From assembly GCA_903813345.2 (NCBI GenBank), contig CAIIXF020000008.1:8082366-8146365 (forward strand): a DNA stretch of 64,000 nucleotides. The letters are read 5' to 3'. The DNA is from Owenia fusiformis (taxonomy: Eukaryota > Annelida > Polychaeta > Sabellida > Oweniidae). Below the pieces are notes generated by a model. That model was not told where the DNA came from, searched no databases, and saw only the letters and a program-made list of their open reading frames with translations. This document shows, in pieces, positions 32,311 to 47,752 of this stretch (position 1 is the first letter of the stretch; every line of letters begins with the position of its first letter). The position numbers and the translations under genes are program-made.

Positions 32311-35126
32311 GTACAGTATACAATTGTTGACCTCTACAGAGGTCAACCTGCAAAATTGTATACCGAGACTGTAAACAGAGAAACTACTGTTGACTGAGAC
32401 CAAAGGTTGAGGTCAACAGTAGTTTCAAGGTTTACAGTCGAGGTATATGATTTTGACGGTTGATCGAATGGAGAGGTCTCCGAATGTTTTGTTAGTCCGA
32501 AGAAACTATTAATACACATCGTCGCATGAGAATAACTTTGTACTATCTCACATTTTTACGGAACTGAGAAATCAAGGTTTGAAAGTTTAGAGATCTGTAT
32601 CTTACTTAGTATTGCTATGTGAAACTTGATTTTTTGTATGTCACCTGGTCTCACCCTAGAGATATCTTATATGAAATATCATACCTTGAAACAATTTACA
32701 AGATCCTTTTTTAAAACTATGAAAATGGAGTTGATACAATTTCCCACCGGAATAACAGCTTATTTCTAATTTCAAATTGTCATATCTGATATCAACTGTT
32801 TCAACCAATCAGCTCTCTAAGAATTGGTCATGTGACTTGCAAAACTTGGAGTTATAACAATCTTATATTAAAACAAAGTATGCCAATATGCATGTTATTG
32901 TATCTAGAATGAAAAATAATGTTTTGCTTTGTAAAAAAATCTTCAAAAACCAAAGAATATTATTTAATAAAATAAAGAAAATTCAATTTATAAAACTTTA
33001 AAATCAATTTCTCAAATAAGTACAATTATTTCTTAATTTTGGAATCTCAGGACACCCTACAAAAAGAATTTATTGCCTTTGAAACTAAGGCAGAAGTACA
33101 ATGCATTGAAACCAATGATGCCAATACGGTCCCCCACATATTTCCCTTGGTATAAACCCTGTAGCCTAAACCTCCCAGCACATTACAATGTAGCCCCTAA
33201 GGGCCGGTCCGCTGGTCATTATCAGGTTATTTTTGATACAGACCAGTTGATTTTTTCACTGGGTATAGGAGAATAACATTGCAACTGGTCCGTAATTCCA
33301 TTTTGACCAGCAGGTTTCAGATCCTTAGGGCCTAAGACATAACCAATCTTTATTACATGCACATGGAAGAAGTTTGAAAATAGAAAAATAATTTCTAATT
33401 AATTTTAGATTAATGTAAGTGATGAAACCTCGATTTAGGTAATCACATTTTGTTCATTGGGATGCAGCTATCATTATCCATTCATTTTCTGTTGTTTGCT
33501 ACTCTGTGGAGTACAATTGGGATTTGAAGCAATTGTAGAAGTGGAGACTAAGAGTGGCTCTTTGTAAAGAAATTGAACCAATTTGTTACTTTTCCAAAAT
33601 AAAATGTAGATTATCTAAAAACAATGATCCCAAAAATGCAAAAGAAAGGACAAATCTGAAAAACATACTAGTAATAAAATAACTAATAAAAAGATCCCAG
33701 ATGTTCAGTGAAAAGCGCAAAGTAAATCATAGATGAAGAGAAAATAAAATAAGTGTTTTAAGGGACTATACTAACATAAAGATAACTCCTTATTGATATA
33801 GTGTATGGTCAGTAAAAGTTAAAGCTAGTTTAAATAGATTTAGCTTTTTTCCACAAACTATAAAACATCATTTTGAAAGAGATTTCAATAGTATACAGAC
33901 AGTGATTGCCTTTGAGCAATGTATTGCAAAATATGACAGTTACTATTTGTTTTGATTACTATATCAAGTATATAACCTATTATTATGTACTCTATTTGAA
34001 GAAACAAATAAGTAGTCTTTCATTTTCAACATTTAATGATGACAGCTTCGTATATGCATTTCTATTGCATTTGGCCATTCAAACCCCTATAAGACCTGGT
34101 AGCAGGGAAGACAAAGGGTATACTTTTGACTGCTCACATGATCTAATTAACTGGTCATTTGTACTTTTCATCTTCCATGGTAGCAAGGATTTAGGTTTTC
34201 GAGGAAATTAGTAATTCTATTTCATATCATGTGGCCATGAATAATCCAATGAGCATCCATAATACAAAGAGTAATTGAGGGCATATAATTTGAATATGCA
34301 TGGGATTACACAATCATACTGTATCATTTTATTTTTTTGATCTACTTGTAATAGTTCTAAAACTAAAACATGAAAGGCCAGGCATGCAAACTGGCATGGT
34401 ATTGTGTTACAAAACATTATTTCATTCTAGATACAATAACATGCATATTGGCATACTTCGTTTTAATATAAGATTGTTATAACTCCAAGTTTTGCAAGTC
34501 ACATGACCAATTCTTAGAGAGTTGATTGGTTGAAAAAGTTGATATCAGATATGACAATTTGAAATTAGAAATAAGCTGTTTGTCTGGAGATGGTACAATT
34601 TCACACTGAATTCTAGCTTAATGAGAGGGAATTGAGATGGGGCATGTATCTGAGATGAAAGCCTGTGTTTCAAATAGTAAAATTCCATGTCTATCTCAAT
34701 TTTTGGGAAAATGGCAGTTAGTACAAAGTTATTCTCACGCGACGACATATAGATGACAATCATCAATCGGCATGGCTTTATTTCACAACCTTTTCTCCGA
34801 ACCACGTTAGCAATATTTTTTTTTAGAAAATCTGAAGACAGTGCAAGTAGCTAAACTCTGTATTCGGTACATCACGGCGTACTCATAAGTAAATTAATGT
34901 TAATTTTACGTTTCTATTTGTATTTTTGTTATGCTTGTCGTCTAGTAAAGTCAAAATATCATTTTCATCAACGTTTACAAAATGTCCATCTTTCATGTTT
35001 TTTGTGACGTCATGAAACTTTTTATCAAAAGTAGCGGTTAACAGTACCTAGTAGCGGTCAACAGTACATATTGTTGACCGCTAATCAACCAATCAGAATC
35101 GAGTATTTCAGTTGAGGTACTAACAA
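32311..35126 (-). repeat. Interspersed palindromic repeat, family B copy 1, split by a nested element
   Basis: The two outer parts (32311-32519 and 34750-35126) together form the reverse complement of the repeat at 44411-45031. Each copy contains a palindrome of roughly 75-bp arms (here 32311-32480). The middle of this copy is an insertion at 32520-34745. Confidence 0.75.
32520..34745. mobile_element. Nested foldback transposon, 2226 bp, 4-bp target duplication
   Basis: The termini CGTCGCATGAGAATAACTTT and its inverse start arms of about 330-400 bp. ACAT flanks both ends (32516-32519 and 34746-34749). The uninterrupted repeat at 44411-45031 shows the empty site, which supports the boundaries. 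No transposase frame is visible in the 1.4-kb centre. A weaker inner inverted pair lies at 33185-33331. Confidence 0.8.
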
Positions 35127-37923
35127 TAATAAAAAAAACAAAAAAACAACAATATACATTATATTATCATTGAACACTATGCTTTATAAAAGGCCCTATC
35201 TGACAAATTGTCAAAAATTATGTTCATACAGGTACTGATATTTTTTCTCAAAAACTAAATTATTTTCAAGATGAATAATCAAGATTTAGGTTCATTAATT
35301 TTGCTTTTTAAGCTCAAATTAACAGAGGTAGTGAGAATAATAATTCATATTCCATTTTAAAAAGGAAGATGCACAGCATTTTCTACTAAGATGTTTGACA
35401 AATATGTAAGCTGTATTTAGATAATTATCAACCATTGTTGTGCATTGGGTATTAAAACAGATATTCAATACATTCTAAGAATAGATACAGACAACTGACA
35501 CTTAACAGAAGAGCAAATACTGGTACTTGCTGCAATGCTTGTTTGAAAGGGATTTCATATGCTTACAATGCAACATATTTTCCATAACTAGTGTATGTTA
35601 ATATCCCCAACATGGTGTAATGTTCATTCAGCCCTAGAGGATGAGTGACCAAGAGAGATGGGGTGATCTAAAACAAATGTTGGAACAATGGTTAACATGT
35701 TGGTTTCAATAAAAAATATCACATTATATGGTGTATCAACCCATTGTAAGCAACCTTTGTATTATCAAGCTCCTAACAACAGGGAACCAGGATGCCTCTC
35801 TGTACACCCCTCCCCCTAGAATGACACATTAAGTTTTGATTTTGTTGTTGAACAGTCTAGTTGAAGTTTTTTTGTAATGACAATATACAAGTAAAGCTCG
35901 AAGACTGTTAAAGATATAGGGAAGCAGGATGTACTGAACAAAAAACAAGAGAATTAATAGAAATCAAAGCTCAAGATACACCCCCCCCCCCCCCCCGTAA
36001 AAAAAAATCTTTTGTTGTAAAATGTGACCCTTAACTGAAAATGTCATATTGAGAAATAACGTAAGAACATCTTTTAAACTGAATGGGAAGAAAGATTTAT
36101 TTTTTGCATAAAAACAATATTGAAGGGTCATACAATATTATTTGAATTCTCTACATGACTCACTTTGTGGTGACTACTGACAAAAAAAATCTGTCAATTC
36201 GCAGAAATTAAACTTGTATACAAGTTTCCTCATATCTACTCTCAATATTCTTAAAGTCACGATATGATTGTTTAAATCGAATAATTGATACTTCAGAAAT
36301 GTTTTGAGTATGAGGTTATGAGTTCTTAGAAGTACTGAACTTCTGAGAAGTCCATAATAGTGGTAGAATCAATGATTTCATTTATTCTAACAACATAAAT
36401 TGGTCGCAGACAGAACCGCCCGAATATATTACCAGTTATTCATGATGAATTTAAAATGAATATAGCAGACATTTAGGACCTAGTGAGCATCCTGTATATT
36501 GGTAACTAAGAGGTAAGTAAGTTGAGATAAGTGAACCTATAGCTCTTACAAGAAATCAATGTATATGAAGTCATAAAGTATTTATCCAATACTAGGTGCA
36601 AGTTGATCTTAATTTTCACCATTAAATGCATTCAATTTTGTCAAAGGGAATATAATCACGTTTGAAATCTACTTTCAAAATTACATAGAAATGTGGTTAT
36701 AAAAATTGTTTATCAACCTTGAAATTTTAGTTTTCTTTGAAAATGTGAGGTAGATTCCATATAGAGCCCATGTTATAAAATCATGAAAATTGAAATATTG
36801 ATCTATCAAAGATTATATTTTCTTTTACTGGACACATTTTTATGAGTATAATTATCAAATTCAAAAAGGTTATATGAAAATTGAAAATTAGTTATATGAA
36901 AATTGAATAATAAATCTTATGAATATTGAAGTTTAGAACTTTTCCCTATACATGTCTTGTTACTTATTGGCACCGTAATTATTTGTATTTTTTATTTATA
37001 TTTTTGGTGTTCACATTAAGTTTATATGAAAACATACAATAAGTGTGTCAATAGAATCTACTGTATCTACCATCTAGTTAAGAGAATCTTGGACATCCAA
37101 GAAGTATATCATAAACCAAGAGTCAGAACAAGAGGTCATTTTTGCAAAACAAGAGACAATTCTGACAAAACAAGAAGTATTTTAGAAACATCGAGCAAAA
37201 TCACATCCTGTGTAAAATACTTTGCAAGAGCACCAATTAAAGACTGCATGTAAGTTGATCTGTTCTGACTTTAATAACCTTGATCAGACTATCTAACACA
37301 GAGCCTCTCAATATTTTTTGGTTGATATTTATTTTCCTGATTAACTGTGGCTGCTGTGCCTTGATTCTCTTCATTTTTTCAAGTGTGTGATCTCATGATT
37401 CATCTGCCAAATTTCCTGAAAATTCCTTTTTCTTGCTAGCTGATGAACATCATAACAATCTACCCATGGAGTTCTATGGGCCATTATCAAACAGAGGTAT
37501 GTTAATGTAGGCAGAGCATCATAAAAACAGGCCTATTGGATTATTATCTAATATTTAACATGAAATCATGACCAAACAGGTCCTAATAGACTCAACCTAC
37601 TTCACCCACCTTAAAGAAAAAATTCTAATGGTTCCTTAAGATGTTATTTATCATCCCACATATTCTGCACTAGATTTTAATCTTTATATTAAGCAAAGTC
37701 TATATTATAACATTAAGCAAATTAAAAGCACCAGGACTGATGGTTCTGATATTCTGAATTTTTACAACCTTGAGATAATAATACAATTAAATATGGCCGA
37801 GTTCACACTTTACCTACCCACATTATTTTCTATTAGGTGAGTAGAAGAATTAAGTAATTTAATGAAGGATTTTCCAACTACAGGTAATACCTTAAATACT
37901 AGGTACTATCTTAAATTTATAAA
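35127..37923. other. No gene seen; poly(C) tract
   Basis: Only short ORFs of random character were found. A run of C residues lies near 35980-35997. The 75-codon plus-strand frame at 37026-37253 lacks any recognised motif. Confidence 0.5.
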
Positions 37924-38111
37924 CAGTAAAACCTGTGTACAGTGAACACCTATGGAGCCACAAAATGGTGTTCATTGTAAGTAGGTATTCACTACAGAGA
38001 GGTGATTTTGTACAGAAGTAAGTGGAGAATGTATTGAGAAGGCTCAGAAGGGGTGTTCACTAGACACAGGTGTTAACTAGAGAAAGGTGTTCATTAAGAC
38101 AAGTTTCACTA
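37924..38111. mobile_element. Tigger/pogo-like MITE, diverged, about 188 bp
   Basis: Begins CAGTAAAACCTGTGTACAGT and ends in the diverged inverse near ACAAGTTTCACTA. The inner text repeats GTGTTCA-type motifs, as in the other two copies. Confidence 0.6.
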
Positions 38112-38447
38112 TACACATTGTCAAGTAAATGTACTTTATATAATACAATGTACCTGCACCATTTTCAGTTTCTCAGTAATAGCAAAAACATAAATATTTA
38201 TTTAACATGATTATACCACCATTTATATTTTTCAATTGTTGACTAGAATATAAAATAAAAAGATTACATACAAAACAGAAATAGAACCTTTAAAAGGTAT
38301 GACTCCATGAGTATCAGTCAAACAGTAGTTTGATCAAGCACTGTATGCTATATAATAGCACTTAATTCAGGAAACCACTTTCTATTTAGTTTTTCAGAAT
38401 AATATTCTCGATTTTCAAGATTTAAATACAAATAAGTACAGGGTATA

Positions 38448-38595
38448 AAGGAAGAAATAAAGATACAGACCGAGGACACAACTTTGGGATTGCTCCACAT
38501 ACACTCAACTTTGGTTACCATAACAACGATAACTAAACTATATGTATTGATAGTTGTAGGAAATTTCTCAAAATTAGAGTATACGTATCTTTACT
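38448..38595. mobile_element. Small mariner-like MITE
   Basis: The left TACAGGGTATAAAGGAAGAA and the right TTCCTGGACACCCTGTA form inverted ends with flanking TA. The terminal CAGGGTGTCC resembles the mariner copy ending at 7887. Coordinates are good to about 10 bp. Confidence 0.6.
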
Positions 38596-39004
38596 TCCTG
38601 GACACCCTGTATGTTTGATAGATAACGAGATTCTTCAACATTTCATAAATAACAGAAACATTATCTAAAGTACAATGAGTACATCTAAAGAATCTGGGAC
38701 AATACTATAACAGACAAGTCCATAAATTCCCTGTGTCTTCATTCTTATTTACAATTATAGCCTCTTTATGTTTTTGACAATGGTCCTGAATGTATAAGTT
38801 AAGTAAAAATATCTATGTTCATCAAAATAAGAAAAATTGAATCTGATGACTGAAAAGAATTGATGGGGAGGGGCCATAGCAAATAATTGTTTGATACTTT
38901 CAAAATTTGGAAAAACTGTCTGATTAAATATGTTTAGAATTGTAAAATTCTGGTGAGACAGTTGAGTTATGCCAAGTTATCCCCTGATCAGTGGCATACA
39001 TTAA

Positions 39005-39338
39005 CTCATTGCTGGCTAAAGCTATTTTGGAGATTTTCAGCTGTTGACCGGCCATTTTGATGAAAAATTAAGCAAAATTGCATGTTTTCATATCAGCATA
39101 ACATGGACTATATCAGCACCCTCTGTGCTATGTTTTATGCCATTTTGAAGTCAATGACAATATATTTCAATTGCACCCGACCCAACCATCATTCCCTAAC
39201 AACCCAAACAATATTTGGTAAGATTATTTGGTACAAATCATGTGACAATTATTGGAGAGCATCCAGAGATATCTCGGGGTTGGTCAGATACGATTATGAC
39301 GTCATAGACGAAATATCTCGGGGAAAGTCAGCAATGAG
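39005..39338. mobile_element. TTAA-type MITE, 334 bp
   Basis: The ends CTCATTGCTG and CAGCAATGAG are perfect inverted repeats flanked by TTAA on both sides (39001-39004 and 39339-39342). TTAA targeting is typical of piggyBac and Kolobok elements. The 86-codon open frame inside is not a known protein. Confidence 0.75.
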
Positions 39339-39342
39339 TTAA

Positions 39343-42070
39343 ATGAAAGCCCACTTATGAGCCCCACTCTCATACAAATAAATAACAAGCCTCGACAGAT
39401 GACTAAACACTTCATTTGTTAAACATTGATAGATTGACCAGGACCATTAACAAAAAAGTCAACAGAAACTTTAAGTACATGAAGTATACATGTACTTCCA
39501 CAGTTACTACATTTATACATACATATCTTACTCTATTAACAATTTCTGAGCACTAAATGCTTATACATGGCTCTCTAATAAATATATATTATATACAGAG
39601 ATATATTTAAAATATACAAACTCTTTATATTGCCGAACAGTTTCATATGCACAAGATTTCACATGATCAATAATTTTTGTATGAAAATGTCGAATTATTG
39701 AAACCTTACACATAAAAATACAAGTCTCAGCTTTCATTAAATAAAATTTCGAATATAAGACATGTCATAAGATTAGGAGTTAAAACACAAGCTGAGTCAA
39801 AAATAATTCTATCATAATAATTAAGTTCATTAATTAATTAACATTCAAAAAATAACATTAAAGGATTATCATTATTTACAACATATAAAATAAATATGAG
39901 TTAATGATATTAGTTTCAAATATCCATACATCTTGTGTAGGCATATTGGCTCTTCATATTCCAAATATGTGATCAGGTGTTGTGCCTTAACTTGATTAAT
40001 AACATCTCTGGTAGTTGATTATCTCCATGGTAACTATCGTCAACAGTCTTGCCTTTTGAGGGTCAATAATTAGCCTTCTGGGGGTCAATAATTAGCAACT
40101 TTTTGACAACTAGAGTCTTTCCATATAATAAATAGTCTTGAATGATACACCAAACATACATGTACATGTAAATCGGTACAAAATTGTAGCCTTGACGTTT
40201 TATGATGGCGACTCAATCCAAATTATCGGATTTACATAATTGTCCAACTTTCTGCTCAGAACCTCAGAAAAACTGATATTCCTTGTCAATATATTGCACT
40301 GTTTTGTCATACATTTTTTTAATGTTCTACACTATACAAATACTTTCCTATTTAGTCTAGAGTATTCTTGCTCCTTATATACATCCTCTTGTATTAAACA
40401 AATGGAATCCAAAAATGTCTCCAGTTGTTTCACTCTCAGGTGGAGATGCAGCTTAGGATGGATTCTAGACTGTTCTTAATTAATCCTCTTATGGTAATTG
40501 GGATATTCATATCATTCTGTAAACAACTGCCTAGCTATCCATTGTTTTTGGTAGATTATTGCACAATGTAGATTGATTGTGTCTGTACAAGTGCATCATA
40601 GGACTGAATGTGTGTCAATTCTGGAAAATACAAATTAAGATCTATTTTCAATATTTTATTATTAAAATGAGCTGCAGTTTGTGATGTTTGTTGAATTTGG
40701 ATTTGTTCTGGAAATTCTGGCTCTTTAAATAATAGTTCTGGTTTCTAGCTTCTAGTAATAAACAAATGGTGTTTTCGGCATATTTTTGCATATATTTTGC
40801 CAAATTTGCTGAAAGGATGAGTCTGGGAATGAGTCTGGGTATCGACTTAGAAAATATTGAAAATTGTAATGTCTGAAAAACCAAGTCAATCCCGCATATT
40901 ATTAAACTTCAATATCTTATCCTTCTTCTGAGATTACAAAAATATCAATTTGTATCACAATTGATGAAGAATATTGGCATCAAAGACAGTGCATATCACT
41001 TTGTCAGAATTGAAAAAAAATCAATGGCAAATATTAAGTGAATTATTTATGCAAAAAGTTTGAAACATATCTTCCAAAACATTGGTTACTTTCTTTGAAT
41101 AGACATTGAATGGTATTTCTGGATAAGTGAATTGGTGTTTATCTGGGTGATCAAGGGATTATAGTCACTCAAAGTTACTGAGCATCCAGTTTTGAGACTT
41201 CAATTGTGTTGGTGATGTTACCCATATTTCAGTCAAATTCATGCTGAGCACAACATTTTGGTTTCAATTTTATAATCTCTATACATGACCCTGGTGATGA
41301 AGAGTCAGAATCAGTCAAAAAACCTAAACCGGAAAACTGTGCTCATTGTGAAAACTAAAAGTGAAGCAACTTTTTTCCTGATATTTCTTACAACAAATGG
41401 CAACCATTTTGTTTTTCCCCCTTCAAATTAAACTGGCGGGAAATTCAAAAATTTGAAAAACATTTTAATCCTCAAATATATTTCAAAAATATGATTTTCT
41501 TTTTAATTCTTCATCGGTCTTAAGTTATTTCTTCTTTGTATGTCATACATGTTGCCATTGGTGTTTTTTTCTATGATAATGACTATTTTTTTGTTTGTTA
41601 AGATACTTATTCTGACTCTCAGCAGGGGTTAATTATGCATCAAAATTCGTGAAAAAGTAAATATACTTATTAAATATAACTAGGACAGTAATAAAAACCA
41701 TATTTTACATACATTTGACTGAGGGACCAAAAGGGCATATACCCAGACACATCCTTTTTCAGAGTTTGCTTAATTTTGGTCAAAAATGTGGGGGTTTACA
41801 TAATTGCTGGAGAAGGTGTGTTCAAATTTTTTAAGCAAAATTTAGGGGGGTATCTTAAAATGTCACATGGCATATGAAAAATATCTTTGCAATCTTTTTT
41901 GGCAAAAAATGATTTTAGTTTTTTGAAACCAGATTGTCTTTCACTGTTTGCAGGTTGCAATAACTGTATAAATCCAGGGGTACCAATCCAGGTACCCCTC
42001 CTAGGGCAGGGGGCACTGTGTATTTTAGTATCAGCCAGAATAACTAGGTCAGTAAAAGTCAAATTGTCAG
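39343..42070. other. No gene seen; intergenic
   Basis: AT-rich with short random ORFs. No exon or repeat structure was recognised. Confidence 0.45.
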
Positions 42071-42167
42071 TTTCTTCAAAATAAGACTGCTTTTGCCTTG
42101 CTAAATCATATAATTTTTATCAAATTATATGATTTAGCAAGGCAAAAGCAGTCTAATTTTGAAGAAA
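42071..42167. repeat. Near-perfect hairpin, arms about 45 bp
   Basis: The segment AGACTGCTTTTGCCTTGCTA with its flanks reappears as its reverse complement after a loop of a few bases (TTTATC). One mismatch was seen in the arms. Such a long perfect stem would form a stable hairpin in RNA or single-stranded DNA. Confidence 0.85.
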
Positions 42168-42978
42168 ATGACATAACTGGTGGATCTAGAAGCTTACAAG
42201 GGGGGGGGGCACATTTTAAGTCTTAGGCCCCTAAAACCAAGGTGCAAGGATTTTCCAGACTAAGGTAAGGAAGCTCTGAGAAAAAGAAAAACCTCCCTCT
42301 CAAACATTTCAATTTTAAGTGGCAAAAATATTATAAATTTTTCATGATGATAGATGTCATGGAGTTCAATGGTTCATCCCACTGACTTTTAGTAATCGGA
42401 TATCTAACCCAATAAATGTGAACCTGATTTGCATTTTTTTCATATTTTTGATATGGTTGATTTGTCTAAAAATGTCCAAAATAAGAAAAATCGCAAATCA
42501 ACCTTACATTCACGGGGGTAACAGGTGAACAGTGCTCACCATAAATAAATGGCATCTTGATTTTCAATCACCATTCCCAGAACATGATGATTTGAGACTT
42601 CATACTTTACAATAATGTCTAGATACACATCCCTTAAGTTTTATGTAGTTTACATTTTGTATACTCTCAAGTACTAATGTATGGTCACTTAAAAATTCTC
42701 TTCTTTTTAACATGGGAATGCTCTTTGAACTGCAAAGACAAGAGCTCTTCTCAAAAGTAGACAGTTTACTCCTAGGGGAAGACAGAAACCCACCCCTACA
42801 CCTAGATATATAGACTCTAAGAGGATGCAACTCGAACCTGTCACACTCAACAAACAGGAAAATATTTGATCCCTTTTTGGCTACATTAAGGCAAACGTAG
42901 AGATTTTAATATAATATGAGAACATATAGAAACTGTATATGATAGTAAAAGGAATTTCAGACTATCGCAAGTGAACTA

Positions 42979-44403
42979 CAGTAAAACCTGTCTAATCCGA
43001 ACACCTATGGGACCAGCCAAAAGCGTTCAAATTGGCAGGTGTTCAAATTTCGAGGATATTGTTGGTGGGGGGGGGGGATTTTCATTGTTCAGTCCACTAT
43101 ATTGAACACTTAATACTTAGTCAGAAAACAATACATGTTGTTGATGAGTTTATTCTACAATAGGCCTATAGCCTACATGTATGCTATGTTTTATTTACAT
43201 TTTGAACAATTTCATTATTTTGGGAAAAATAACTCTTTAATTTTGGCAAAAACTTTGTAATACACTGAATAAGTATATGATAGTCTTGTACGAAATCTTA
43301 TGCTTATTAAATGACTTATCTCATATAATGGTTACATAGCACTGCTTTACTTTAGCTTGAAAAAGTCGTTCATTGTTGTTTGTTTCTTGGCACTTTCAGC
43401 ATTAGCAATATTTGAGTAGATACCTTCTTCAATTAAAAAGAATTTTTCATGAGTGCTCATTCGAGATGATATATAATCTTTCAAAATATCAAGTCAATAT
43501 CTCACAGATTCTCACCTTTCTCTTAATCCAATTCAAAAACATCCAGGTAATTTCTAATTATGATAAAACAATAATAATCTTGTCTGCAAATGTGTCTGTG
43601 TTGTCTCTGTGATTATAAAACATTTACTGATTGAATCCTAGCTATCATAACAGACCCATGGGATATAAAACAGTTAAGACTTGTTCATAATCCAAATCAA
43701 AAACATCCAGTTAATTTAAAATAAGGATAAACCAATTATCTCCCAGATTCTCACCTTTCTCTTAATCCAAATCAAAAACATCCAGGTAATTTCTAATAAT
43801 GATAAAACAATTATAATCTTGTCTGCAAATGTGTCTGTGTTGTCTCTGTCTACTGATTGAATCCCAGCTATCATAACAGACACATGGGATATAAAACAGT
43901 TAAGACTTGTTCATAATCCAAATAAAAAAATCCAGTTAATTTAAAATAAGGATAAACCAATTATCTTCTTGATTCACACCTTTCTCTTAATCCAAACATA
44001 AAACATTCAGTTCTTTTCTAATAGGATAAACCAATTAACTCCCGTATTCACACCTTTCCTGTTGTTTTCCACAATTAGGGATGTCATTGAGACTTGAATA
44101 AGTTGATTAGGACAATATTGGTTCTTTGATTACATTGCATATATAAAGATAATAAGACCTATAACATTGACTCAATATGTGGCTATTATTGAAATGTTCA
44201 GACATTTGATTTCTGACAAAATGTTCAGATTAGACAGGTCAGTTTTTCAAATTTGATTGTTCACTGTTCAGATTAGGAGGTGTTCAGATTTCAAGGGTTT
44301 TTTAACATGGGAGTCAATGGGAGGAAAAAATGGGACCGAAAAAAAGTGTTCAGATTGGAAGGTGTTCGGATTAGCCAGGTGTTCAGATATACAGGTTTTA
44401 CTG
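42979..44403. mobile_element. Tigger/pogo-like non-autonomous element, 1425 bp
   Basis: The ends CAGTAAAACCTGTCTAATCC and the inverted TACAGGTTTTACTG are flanked by TA (42977-42978 and 44404-44405). The inner ends carry repeated GTGTTCAGATT motifs. No transposase remains. The centre holds a tandem repeat of about 235 bp (43500-44060). Confidence 0.75.
43500..44060 (+). repeat. Direct tandem repeat, about 235-bp unit, 2.3 copies
   Basis: The phrase ATTCTCACCTTTCTCTTAAT begins units near 43508 and 43745, and a diverged form near 43970. The first two units are over 90% alike by eye. It lies inside the Tigger-like element. Confidence 0.8.
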
Positions 44404-44410
44404 TACATGT

Positions 44411-45031
44411 ATTGTTAGTACCTCAGTGTAAATACTTGCATCTGATTGGTCAATTAGCGGTCAACATTTTTGCCTGTACCTCACCTGTGCATCATGGGAT
44501 ATCATATTATTGACCGCGTATGTTACTGTACTACACTTTTGAATTATGGGGAATATGACGTCACAATGTTTACAGAAAAAAGTGTAGACAGATATTTTGT
44601 AAACGTTGATGAAAGTGATATTTTGACTTTGCTAGACGACGAGAGCAAAAATACAAATACAAACGCAAAATTAACATTAAATTTTCGTAGTGAATTCGCA
44701 GTTATGTGCCGAAAACAGAGAGTCTAGCTACCACTGTCTTCAGATTTTCTTAAAAAATTATTGCTGGCGTGGTTCGAAGAAAAGATTGTGGAATGAAGCC
44801 ATGATTGATGACTGTCGTCTATATGTGTATTATTAGTTTCTTCTGACTAACAAAACAATTGTAGACCTCTCCATTCGGTCAACCGGCAAAATCATATACC
44901 TCGACTGTAAACCTTGAAACTACTGTTGACCTCGACCTTCGGTCTCTGTCAACAGTAGTTTCTCGGTTTACAGTCTCGGTATACAATTTTGCCGGTTGAC
45001 CTCTGGAGAGGTCAACAATTGTATACTGTAC
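44411..45031 (+). repeat. Interspersed palindromic repeat, family B copy 2 (uninterrupted)
   Basis: Starts ATTGTTAGTACCTCAGTG and ends GTATACTGTAC. The 3' third is a palindrome with roughly 75-bp arms (44862-44935 against 44950-45030) around a CTCGACCTTCGGTCTC loop. Copy 1, in opposite orientation, is at 32311-35126. It lies inside the presumed first intron of the InaF-motif gene. Confidence 0.8.
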
Positions 45032-45171
45032 TAGCGACACGTGAGCAATAAGCGGCATAATAACGGATACAAACGAACATCCTCACTTCAGCATATCCAG
45101 GTGTCATTTATTTATGGTGAGCACTGTATACCCACATGGGGCCAACATGAATTAGATGTAATAGAAACTTA

Positions 45172-46990
<1,819 letters not shown>

Positions 46991-46995
46991 TTTAA

Positions 46996-47752
46996 GGTGC
47001 TATGGAACTTAACAGGAAATGACAAAACAGAAAGTGACCATTTTTTTTGCATTTTTAGATATTTTTTGAATAAAGATAACAGAGTTCTGGTTTGACCTCC
47101 AGTCAATTTAACTATTTCGACATATCATTTACATGACCAGGATCACAATGTGCATGGTCAGAATGACCCTTAACATGATGAAATAACCTTTTTAGCCCTT
47201 TGAAAGTGTGCCTGAAAAAAAGCTAAAAGTAGGAGCGTAGGGAAGGTCACTGAACAGAATCTTTTGAATTTTTCAGAAAATGTGTCCAATATATTGCTCT
47301 AAATGATACAATCTTTGAAAATTTGATATCATTCATAGAAAAAGAAAAAAAATGAAAAAACTGATTTGAAAAGCGATATATTTTCCTTTTTATGACCGCC
47401 ATTTTTGTTTAAGACAATTTTCTAAAATTTCAAAGATTGTACTAGTTAGAGCATTATATTGGGCACATTTTCTGAAAAATTCAAAAGATTCTGTTCAGTG
47501 ACTATCCCTACGCTCCTACTTTTAGCTTTTTTTCAGTCACACTTTCAAAGGGCTAAAAAGGTTATTTCATCATGTTTAGGGTCATTCTGACCATGCACAT
47601 TGTGATCCTGGTCATGTAAATGATATGTGGAAATAGTTAAATTGACTGGAGGTCAAACCAAAACTCTGTTATCTTTATTCAAAAAATATCTAAAGATGCA
47701 AAAAAAATTGTCACTTCCTGTTTTGTCATTTCCTGTTAACTTCCATAGCACC
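46996..47752. mobile_element. TTAA-type foldback, family C copy 1 (757 bp)
   Basis: The long arms start GGTGCTATGGAACTTAACAG and are followed inward by GGAAATGACAAAAC; the right arm is their inverse. TTAA flanks both ends (46992-46995 and 47753-47756). Similarity between arms continues for roughly 330 bp with few changes. The second family member is at 55887-56972. No transposase is present. Confidence 0.85.

Noticed and set aside
37026-37253. 75-codon basic ORF
   Set aside because: No motif, no splice context and no repeat link; probably chance in AT-rich sequence.
39082-39342. 86-codon ORF
   Set aside because: It lies inside the TTAA-type MITE and ends in its terminal repeat.
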